Made by a program: the position numbers and the translations under genes
In this document: piece after piece, positions 22,601 through 32,209 of the stretch
Numbering within the stretch: position 1 is the first letter of the stretch
Layout of the letters: every line of letters starts with the position of its first letter
DNA from: Oxytricha trifallax
Lineage: Eukaryota; Ciliophora; Spirotrichea; Sporadotrichida; Oxytrichidae
DNA: 64,000 bases
Reading direction: 5' to 3'
Assembly (NCBI GenBank): GCA_000711775.1
Contig: ARYC01017584.1
Span: 1-64,000 of the forward strand
Notes under the pieces: model-generated
Told to the model about the DNA's origin: nothing
Database searches by the model: none
What the model saw: the letters and a program-made list of their open reading frames with translations, nothing else

Positions 22601-24368
22601 CGGTAAATCCTTTTTTGAAATATATACTTATTAAATTATATATCATTTATTTAAATCCTTTAAATATCCTCAAACTACAAAGATATTAATTATTATTAAT
22701 ATTATTATCTTAAAAAATTATTCTAATTTTATTATATTATAATCTATCTTTATTTTCACTTATTTAGGGGATTCCAGGATTTGAAGTATTGCTTCAATTA
22801 AATTTATTTGTTTTTTATTAAAAAATATTCAAATTTAACATGAATTTTTTAGGAGTTAAATGCATCAGAAAATTATAAAATAAAAATTATAATTTAATTA
22901 GATATATAAAAGTGTCATAAAAACTATAAAAATTCAATAAACCTAATATATGATGAAGTATTTGATTGATAAAAACAAAAATAAGGATTAAATTGTGAAT
23001 CAAGATTTTAATTTTGATATAAAACAATATCATTTTTTATTAAACAAAGATTAATTATATTCTTATATATTTAGTAAATTATATTATTATCAGCAGCAAT
23101 GTTTCATAATATTCTAAAATAATATAGAAAAGTGAGGTAAGAGAGAAAAATCAAACAGAAATTTGTTTTGTAAATTGCTTTTATTTTATTTTTTTAGAAA
23201 TATAAGCAATATAAATGCAAACACTATTGAAAGAAATGGCTATAATTAAAAGCTTTCTATATAAAATAGAATGTCAATTAAAGGGTTTAGAAAAATTTTT
23301 AAATTAAAACAAAATTAATACTATAAAAATACTTTAGTCACTATAATTAATTTATATTATTTAATTGTAATAAGGAACATTTAAATTTTTATCGTCCTAT
23401 TTATTACTTATCTGTATTGATAAATAATTATTATTGATAATATTAACAATATTTTTATATTTCTCTTCAATCCAAAATAAATCTGAAAAACTAATAAATT
23501 AAAATTACGTAATTGTTTTTCGTTTAACATTATTGTTCCTAAGTATCTTGCAATTTCAAAGTAGTTAAATTTAATATAAACTTTTTAAAAATTTTATTTT
23601 TATTAATTCCAATTTTTTAACAATAAAAAAATTACATAATTTGTTAATCTTCAATTAGATTTGAATGAACATTTATGTAAAAATAGAATATGATTAAAGA
23701 AATAAGCAATATTACCATTTTTTATAAAATTAATTGGCTATAAGGTTGTATCCTCCCCCCTAATGTATACTCTTTTTTGTAGTTTGATAGAGTTTTTAAC
23801 GCTTAGTAATAGTAGCAGATGAACATGGAATGTGCGAGCAATAGTTTTCGAGCTATGGCTTCATCAAAGTCACTTTTTATATATAAAAATCATTTATTTT
23901 TTTTAAATTTTAAAATTTCCTCCAATAATTAATTTCTCTAAAATTAACCTTTATTACAAATATTCACTTTTATTGACAATTTATATCAAATTTATTTTAA
24001 TATAATAATTCGATTTAAAATTAATTTTCACATTATTTAAGATTTTAAAATATATAATTAAGATTCACTTTATTAAATTAAGATAAGTTAAATATAAATT
24101 GTCAATAAAGTGAATATTTGTTAAGAACTTTAATTTTAGAGAAATTAAATTTTGTTAAAAATTTTAAAATTAAAAAAAAATAAATAATTAATTTTTATAT
24201 ATAAAAAGTGACTTTGATGAAGCCATAGCTCGAAAACTAATGCTCGCACATTCCATGTTCATCTGCTACTATTACTAAGCGTTAAAAACTCTATCAAACT
24301 ACAAAAAAGAGTATACATTAGGGGGGAGGATACTACCTTATAGCCAATTAATTTTATAAATTCACTTT
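22601..24368. other. Intergenic DNA between PFT3 and PFT4
   Basis: AT-rich, no gene seen. The right third is a foldback (23721-24360). Confidence 0.6.
23721..24360. repeat. Foldback element, arms about 300 bp
   Basis: The left arm from TTGGCTATAAGG and the right arm to CCTTATAGCCAA are near-perfect inverted copies meeting near 24040. Both arms contain a C6/G6 run and a GC-richer block (GCTCGCACATTCCATGTTC on the right arm). It lies directly next to the 3' end of PFT4. No ORF. Confidence 0.9.
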
Positions 24369-26569
24369 TCACTCAAGGAAGGCTTGAGGGGTGACATCTC
24401 TGACATCAATATCTGATTGGAAGGATTCAACTCCTTTGTACTCACCTCTGAAAGTTGTCACCCATGGAAGACCCTCAAAGTGAACTGTTGCGATATAAGG
24501 TATGTCAAGTAGCATTTTTATAAAAAAAAATGTTTTAAACGAGTTTTAATGGGACTCTAAACTACAGTTATTTTATATTGAAACATTCTTCTGACATAAA
24601 CTTAACTTTCATAAGTCTTGTATCCTGGCACTGTAAGTGGGTTATCAAACTTGAAAGTCTTGGTTGTCTCTTCAGATTCACCATAAGTCACTGAATGAGT
24701 TGTTTTCATTTCAAATGAAATTGTTGATTCTTCACTCACAACAACTTCAGAAACCTTCATGGTGTATGAGGCTCCAACTGTCAATTCAAAGCCATCAGTT
24801 CTCTCGTAGCTTTTGGTGTTTTTAACTGAAGTCTCTCCGGAGAACCCATAGGTTTACTCAGTAGGAGAGCCATTACTCAAAAAAAATTATTATATTAATT
24901 AGTAATTTTAATTGACTTTTATAGAACTAAATGCTAATAAATTTAGGGCTATAATAAAAAAGTAGAGTAATCAAACTGATGCTAAAATCGAAAAAAAATT
25001 TAAATATCTTTATCATAAATTTCTATTTGAGATATTTATGTGATTTTTTTTACCACCAATTATTACTTATATTTGAATATCTAACTTTAATCAATTTCAA
25101 ATTCAAACTCCACATAATATAAAACTTAATTCAATATCTCTTGTTGTTAAACTCTTGTTCAAATTTTTTTTTATATTATTCGTTTTTTACCTAAAATTAA
25201 AAATAACCTTGATATGAAAAACTCAAAATTCTTGAAAAAAAACGGATGAAGTTTTTACAAACAAAATTGAACTTTGATTGTTAAAATTGGAAAGATTAGG
25301 ATACCCCAGAGTTATGGAATTCAAAAAACCCCCCCAAAATTTTGGAATTTCTTTTTAAAAACCTCTCCCCCAACAGATCTGGAACGATGAAAAATTAACC
25401 TTGAAGAAAACAATTCGAAAATTCAATGACCACCACCTCATTTAAATCAAATACCCTAGATATCAATTAAATTAAAAAATAATGAAGGATAGATCTTCAA
25501 TAATCAATTTTTATTTGATAAAATTGCATACTGTTGCCATTTTATAACTAATTTTTCTTGATCTATCCTTCATTATTTTTTTAATTTGATTGATATCTAG
25601 GGTATTTGATTTAAATGAGGTGATGGTCATTGAATTTTCGAATTGTTTTCTTCAAGGTTAATTTTTCATCGTTCCAGATCTGTTGGGGGAGAGGTTTTTA
25701 AAAAAAATTCCTAAATTGTTGGGGCAGTCAAAAAAAATTCAAGAATTATGGGAAATGTCAAAGAGATTATAAGCTGATAATTATGCTAAACAAGATAATA
25801 ATAACGCATTCTTGAATGTAATCTTATTTGGGGTTTTGGTTATTGTGGAAACGTTTTTTCTCTGTGAACAAGGGAGGCTATTCCAAGACTTTCATTTAGT
25901 CTTGGATGTAGTCAATCTCTACATAATCAACTTTAGTGATGAAACCAACTCTTGGATACCAAGTAGCATCTTCTCTGTAGATATTAGAATCCTCATAGTC
26001 AGCAATTCTCAAGTGGTTATCGGCATGTCTAATGAAAGAATTGGGATAATTGTAGGATCTAAAGGAAACGGCTTGTGAATTGGCTAGACCTGGAACTTGA
26101 ACAAAGCAAGTGTCTTAGTAATAGGGAACTTCATTTTCTACCCTCCAGATACTTAATCTGTAATCATGATGTCTAATGTAGTGATCTGGATAGTTCACTG
26201 ATCTGAAAGAAACTCCTTAAAAGCCATTAAAGCAATTTTCAATGGTAAATGAGGCATCATTTTTGTAGGGGGCGTCATTGGAGTAGCCATGTCTGTGAAC
26301 ATAGTAGTCCTCATGCCAATTAAAAATAACTTAATAATAAGAATTGATTTATCTTGCCTCCAAAAAGAACCCTCTCCATTATGAGATTCGAATGATAGAA
26401 CAGCACCTGGAACAATTGTAAGACCCTCTGTAATTTTAATAAGATTTGTAGACGCTGATCCAATTTCGTCAATTCCATTTTGAAGTTAAGAAACGTAAAG
26501 CATAGCGGCAGATAGTGCAGCTACTCCAACAAGTGAAAATCCAATCTTACTATTTGCGAATTTTTTCAT
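24369..26569 (-). CDS. PFT4: AbfB-lectin/aerolysin-like pore-forming protein
   Basis: Three IESs (26314-26354 GGCA; 24872-25841 AAT; 24513-24583 AATG) leave 1119 bases, 372 codons plus TGA. The leader region (LVGVAALSAAMLYVSQ-type) is followed by the trefoil and the aerolysin-type module. The pore module is nearly identical to that of PFT2 (TVGASYTMKVSEVVVSEEST). It is the first gene of the array in the direction of transcription. No damage to the MDSs. Confidence 0.85.
24513..24583. other. IES of PFT4, pointer AATG (71 bp)
   Basis: Plus-strand CATT repeats at 24513-24516 and 24584-24587. Same codon as the ATG, GTT and ATT IESs of the other copies. Confidence 0.87.
24872..25841. other. IES of PFT4 with TBE-like end, pointer AAT (970 bp)
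   Basis: Plus-strand ATT repeats at 24872-24874 and 25842-25844. The inner side of the upper repeat starts with a telomere-like GGGGTTTTGG. It contains the foldback 25311-25755. Shared position and pointer with the 467-bp IES of PFT2. Confidence 0.87.
25311..25755. repeat. Foldback element inside the PFT4 IES, arms about 190 bp
   Basis: The left arm (CCCAGAGTTATGGAATTC, then a C7 run and CTCTCCCCCAACAGATC) is mirrored by GATCTGTTGGGGGAGAG on the right. The spacer between the arms is about 60 bp. No coding content. Confidence 0.88.
26314..26354. other. IES of PFT4, pointer GGCA (41 bp)
   Basis: Plus-strand TGCC repeats at 26314-26317 and 26355-26358. Fourth paralog with an IES at this codon. 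Confidence 0.9.
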
Positions 26570-27406
26570 TAATGAACAAGTTGTATATTTTAATATTATA
26601 AGAAATTTGTAAATATCCACCTTAAATAGGCCTAATATTATTATAAAAATTATTATATAAATATTATCTATCTTTTTAAATATCTTTAATAAAATCTTGA
26701 AGAATAGAATGCTAAAATTTTTATTTAGATATGTATATATTTTTAATTAATTAGTGTGAGATATAGTAAAATATTCCACAACTTTAATTAATAGTTAATA
26801 TTTATAAATTTATGAAAAACAATATTTTTATCATATTTTCAGTGCTTCCTTGTAAAAGCAATTTATAAGTGTTATTGAACTTATTGAAGAAAAACTAATA
26901 TTGATTTAAAATGCTATATCATGTTCAATATTTTTATTAAGAATATTTCTCATTATCTAATGTCAAAAATAGAAAAACTACTATATTAAAATTTAAAAAA
27001 AAACTAACTTTTATTAATAAAAAATATTTATAATAATAATTATTTTTTATTGAATTTGAGTGACTCATTATTATGAGTGGAAGTTGAAATTACAAAAATA
27101 ATTTTGGCAGAATATTACATATCATTTTATTATTTATACTTATAGAAAAATAAGGGCCCTTATTATTTTATATATTTAAAGAGATTTCATGTTGTAATAA
27201 CCATTTAAAATTAACTATTTTTGAAAAATATGGAATATTTTTCATATTTACTAATTATGATTATTTCTGTTAATTTGTTAATATCTATTTTACTTTTTAT
27301 CCGATATAAGTATATTTATTTATTTTTAATAATTCTAATTTATTAAAAATAAATTATTTTAATATTTGGGGGGGGGTATAAATTAATTCCCCCCCCCCCC
27401 ATTAAA
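26570..27406. other. Divergent intergenic region between PFT4 and the NEMF gene
   Basis: AT-rich, no gene. It should contain the 5' ends of both divergent genes. A G9 run (about 27368) and a C12 run (about 27389) frame 13 bp just ahead of the NEMF start and could form a hairpin. Confidence 0.55.
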
Positions 27407-30400
27407 ATGAAGCAAAAAATGACAGCAATAGATGTGAGAGCTTTGGTTCTCCTTCTAAAAAAGAAATTGGTGGGACTGCGTTTGGCCAATGTTTACGATG
27501 TCTCCGGCCGTTTATATCTCTTGAAGCTTTCCAAGGCCAATAGAAAAGAGCATTTGCTCATTTATTAACAAATAAGAAATTTAAAGTGTGACTTGCTTAG
27601 TTTATTAAGGAATCAGTTAGTAAATTTAAGTGAGTTTATATTGAATCAGGTATAAGAATACATACAACTGAATTCCTCAGAAACAAAAAAGATGTCCCTA
27701 GTGGTTTCTCCATGAAGCTTAGGAAGCATTTGCGTACCAAGAAATTATGCAATATCACCCAACTAATTTAAATTTACTGAAATGTTTGTTACATCGGCCT
27801 TTGTAAATGTTTGTTACAAGGGAATATTTTACGATTTTTGAATAAAAATTATCTATATTTATAAACTCAACTGGGAGTTGATAGAGTTATTGACTTGCAG
27901 TTTGGTTAGGGAGAAAATGCCTATCATATATTGGTTGAATTGTACGCTAGTGGAAATGTCATTTTGACTGATTTCGAGTACACCATCTTGAGTCTCCTCA
28001 GATCCCATAAGTTCGATGAGACTTCCAAGATTCAAATCAAAACCGTATTATTAATTATTAAATTTATTGTCGGACATACATTAAATAATTGGTAAAATAC
28101 TTGGGATATAATTAATATATAGTAATGTTAAAAATCAAGGAAAAATATCCTTTCACTGCTGCTGCTGGTATGACTATTGATTCAATATTTTTATATATCA
28201 AATTTTTATAAAAACATATTTGTGTCACCAGACGACATAAAAAGATTTATTGAAGGAGAGCCAGAAAAAGAACAAGGTCAAAAAGAAGACAATCTGAATA
28301 AAATCGAGGGATAAGAAAATAATAACGAAGAAAATGCTGCCGCACAACCAAAGCCAGCAGAAGATAAGAATAAAAAAGGATTAAGTGAAAAGCAACAGTA
28401 AAAGTAAGATAAGAAATAGAAGAATCAAGATAAGAAGGATAAAAAGAAGGAGGTAAATATGAAGAGCATTTTGACTAAGATGGTTCCATACATAAACTTC
28501 CCCTATGCAGAACATGTACTTAAACTATTGGGCTAAGATCCCAATGCCAAGGCACAAATTGAGCAATCAGATGTTTTAATCCAGGCTGCTATGTAGTGCC
28601 AGTAATTAGTGAGAGACTTAGAGACATCAGAGGAAATCAAGGGATTCTTGATTTATTCAGAAAAACCTATAGAAGAAAAGAAAGTGCCTGTTCTCACTAC
28701 AACGACTGCTGTAGCTCTTCCTTAAGTTGAACAATTGGAACAAGAGACCGAATAAGATATCAAATTTAAGGGTAAATTATTGAAAGATTTTGGACCTATC
28801 CCCTTGGCGTAGTTTGCAAGCGACCCCTGCTTAGAATATGCATCTTTTGACCAGTGTGTTGATGAGTATTTCTCACAATTAGACAAACAAAGAGAGCAGT
28901 CTAAGTACTCCAATAAAGAGGATGAAATTTGGAAGAAGATGTCTAGAATTAAGGATGATTAAGCCAAAAGAATCCAGGGTCTCTAAAAAGAACAAGATTT
29001 GTCAGAATTCAAAGCTTAACTTCTGCAAAAGTACATTTATGAAGTCTAGGCTTTAATTGACATACTCTAAGTTATGCAAACTTCAGGCATTTCATGGAAT
29101 GATATTCAAAGAATGGTCAAGGAGGAGAAGAAAGCAGGAAACCCCCTCGCTGACTTAATCTACAAAATGAACTTTGAAAAGAATTCTGTCACACTTATGC
29201 TTGATGCTTGCAACGAAGAGGATGCAGAGAACGAATTTGCAGTTGATGAGAAATTCGAAAATTTTGATCCAGTAGTCAGAGTTGATGTTGACTTACATAT
29301 TTACACTCAATTTATAAATGAGAGATTAATATTAATAAATCTATATTTGAATTCCAAGAAAACTCTTAGATTTATTGGTGTATATTTCAGCACAAATGAA
29401 TATAAGGAAATATTTCGAAATCAAGAAAAAGAGTTACGAAAAAGAAGTAAAAACTAAGACCGCAGCCGATATAGCTTTCAAGGATGCAGAGACTAACGCT
29501 TTGAAAGAAATTGTTAAGCACAGATAAACTCAGAAAATCGATCGCATGCGTAAGGTATATTGGTTCGAGAAGTTTGATTGGTTCATTTCATCTGAGAATT
29601 ACCTGTGTATTTTAAATAGTTATTGTTTATTAATTGACATCAGTTGATCTAAAGATATGAAATTTATTAGTTAGAAATTTTGATTATATTTCTTTATAAA
29701 GCTTAAAAGTACTAATGATACACTTTTTACATGTCAATTATAACTATAAATTATTTTCAGAGAATTGTATATCTACAAAACTAATAATTATAATAATTAA
29801 TAATTTAAAAAAATTTCTCAAAAATAATAAAAATCTGTTAACTTTTAATTGTAAATGTATTTAAATTGATTCCTATTTTATAAATTATTAATGTATCTCA
29901 GGAAAGAATGCGTAACTCAATGAGGTTCTAGTGAAAAGATACATGGACAAAGGCGACTTATTCATGCATACAGACATGCCTGGTGCCGCTGTGACAATCA
30001 TTAAAAACCCCTCTGGTTTGATAGTGCCACCAATTACTCTGAATGAAGCCGCTATCTTTGAACTTTGTCACAGTAAAGCCTGGGAGGGCAAGATCTTTGT
30101 AACATTAATTTACTAATAAATGTTAAGATCGTGACCAGCGTTTACTGGGTACATGCAGATCAAGTATCAAAGACACCACCCACTGGTTTGTACATCCCAA
30201 CCGGTAGTTTCATGATTCGTGGAAAGCGTAATATCATGACCCCCTCCAAGCTTGAGCTTGGTTTTACCATAATGTTCACTTTGAACGAGGAAAGTATCGC
30301 CAATCATATGGGAGAACGCCGACCAAGACTGCTCTAAGAGGAGATGGATGCGCAAACTTAATAATAAGAACAGGAAGAAGAGGAAGAAATGGAGGTTATC

Positions 30401-31942
30401 GATGATGGACAAGGAGATGATACTATGTCCTAGTAAAGCGTGCCACTTTCCATGTAGACCTCACAAACAACCAATTTATTGGACAAGGAGCAGTATTCAG
30501 TGGTGCAAGTCGGAGAAGATAAAGAATTCATGGAGAAAAAACGCCAATAAAACTATGCCAAGAAGCAAAAAGCCCGTGAGCAGCAGAACAAAACCAAGGA
30601 CCAGATAAGAGCAGACAACAAGAAGAAAGAGCAGGAGAAAGAACAGAAAGAAATTGAGGATCTGCAATAGAAAGGCAAAAACTTGAACTAAGTGAAGTAA
30701 GTGAGAGGCGCGAAGAAGAAACTACAGAAAATTAAGGATAAATACGCTGATTAAGATGAAGAGGAGAGACAAGTGAGACTTAGCTAAAATAGATTAATTT
30801 TAGTGAATTAAATCAATTAATCAAGATTTCCATTCACTCTATATTAATATTTGTTTTATTCTATTTTTAGGTACTCTACCGCATTTAAGCTGTTTTGCGA
30901 TAGAGTACCTAAAAATAGAATAAAACAAATATTAATATAGAGTGAATGGAAATCTTGATTAATTGATTTAATTCACTAAAATTAATCTATCTTAGTAAAC
31001 TGGATATGCTTGGTGCTAAGAAAATCAAGGGCTTTGACCAGAAAATGACGAAAGGAGGCAAGTAAGTAATGCAGAAAACCAATGGAAAAGACGGCAAGAA
31101 AGTAGAAGAAAAGGATATTGAAGAGGAAGAAGAGAAAAACGAGGTTAAAGCCGATGAACAACTAGAGGAGGAAGAAGTGAAGATTGAAGAAGAGGAAAAT
31201 CAATAAGATGCTCAAGTTGATAGCACTTAAATTGATACAACCACTAATGGCAATTAAAATGATGATGATAACGAGATGAATGACCTTCAAGAAGCCACAA
31301 TTGCTAATGATAATAATTTTATCAGTTTTTCTATTCTAACCATTAATTATTAATGATCAGGAGCTTGACAAAGATATCGATGAGGAGGAAGAAAAGAAGG
31401 AAATCGAGCAACTAATGAAAGAAGAAGATATCAATCTAGTAGCTGAGATTAATGAATTATATCATGTAATTAATTTATGAAATGTTTATTAAAATTTCAA
31501 GCTGAGTCAGTAGACGTGAATGAAATTGATAAACTGACAGGTATTCCCAAGCCAAACGATATCATCGTGGGTATCGTGCCAATGTGCGCTCCTTATTCTG
31601 CAATTTCAACTTACAAATATAAGGTGAAGATCCAACCTGGTACTCTTAAGAGAGGAAGAGCAATGAAACTTATCAAATTTTATCACTTAAATTACTATAA
31701 CTTGAAATACAGGTGGCATCATTATGAAGTTTCAATAATTACACACTATAACGTATTTTATTACTATCAAATCCTTGTTCTTGGCTCAATCAGGCAAAAA
31801 CCAGTTTGAATCACAAAGCATAAAGAACATCCCTGACACAGACATGACCAACATGCTCATCAATAATTGTAGAGTACTTGCGCCAGGTCTTACCAAGATG
31901 CAAAACGCCAGCAAGCAAAATAAAAAGAAAAAAGGAGAGTGA
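27407..31942 (+). CDS. NEMF: NEMF/Rqc2/Tae2 ribosome-quality-control factor
   Basis: After removal of 11 IESs the frame is 1140 residues, close to the usual size of eukaryotic NEMF/Rqc2. NFACT-N domain at residues 1-about 190 ([51 protein letters not shown]). A long charged and coiled-coil middle follows. NFACT-R domain at about 590-705 ([49 protein letters not shown]). The C-terminal region is acidic/basic low complexity, and NFACT-C lies at about 1030-1140 ([19 protein letters not shown]). Known role of the family: binds the 60S subunit with a stalled nascent chain, recruits Listerin and adds C-terminal tails. No GT-AG introns are needed. No stops remain. Confidence 0.95.
27561..27634. other. 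NEMF IES 1, pointer TTTAT (74 bp)
   Basis: TTTAT at 27561 and 27635. The unspliced frame stays open but replaces the conserved residues before ESGIR. Confidence 0.9.
27760..27867. other. NEMF IES 2, pointer CAACT (108 bp)
   Basis: CAACT at 27760 and 27868. It contains the direct repeat AATGTTTGTTAC twice (about 27782 and 27808). Confidence 0.92.
28046..28128. other. NEMF IES 3, pointer TA (83 bp)
   Basis: TA at 28046 and 28129. The two-base pointer is the shortest in the gene, so its border is fixed by frame only. Confidence 0.75.
28185..28215. other. NEMF IES 4, pointer ATATTT (31 bp)
   Basis: ATATTT at 28185 and 28216. Confidence 0.9.
29297..29381. other. NEMF IES 5, pointer ATATTT (85 bp)
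   Basis: ATATTT at 29297 and 29382. Excision moves the frame to the conserved [15 protein letters not shown] segment. Confidence 0.92.
29606..29891. other. NEMF IES 6, pointer TGTAT (286 bp)
   Basis: TGTAT at 29606 and 29892. Largest IES of this gene, purely AT-rich. It lies inside the NFACT-R domain. Confidence 0.93.
30090..30124. other. NEMF IES 7, pointer AAGATC (35 bp)
   Basis: AAGATC at 30090 and 30125. Confidence 0.93.
30779..30990. other. NEMF IES 8, pointer CTTAG (212 bp), an almost perfect palindrome
   Basis: CTTAG at 30779 and 30991. The IES consists of two inverted arms of about 90 bp with about one mismatch around a loop of about 22 bases near 30885. See the separate finding. 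Confidence 0.95.
31306..31351. other. NEMF IES 9, pointer AATGAT (46 bp)
   Basis: AATGAT at 31306 and 31352, in the acidic linker. Confidence 0.9.
31441..31499. other. NEMF IES 10, pointer AGCTGAG (59 bp)
   Basis: AGCTGAG at 31441 and 31500. Contains an in-frame TGA if retained. Confidence 0.93.
31671..31764. other. NEMF IES 11, pointer TATCAAAT (94 bp)
   Basis: TATCAAAT at 31671 and 31765, the longest pointer in the gene. Confidence 0.93.
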
Positions 31943-32209
31943 GAATTGTACTCAGATATATTTCGATTTGTTCTTTAAAAAAGGAATATATATATACTTT
32001 GGTTTGATATTGTTGCTGTAATTAAGTACTTAATAAATTATATAAATTCAAAGAGTATATTAATTTAAATTTCAAAATAATATAATATAAGAAAAATAAA
32101 GGGAAATTAACAACAATTTCATAAATATAGTTTATTATGATTACTTAAGTATAAAATGACACGAAAATATCTAAAGAATTATGTATTAATAGAGTAAATT
32201 ATTTTGGGA

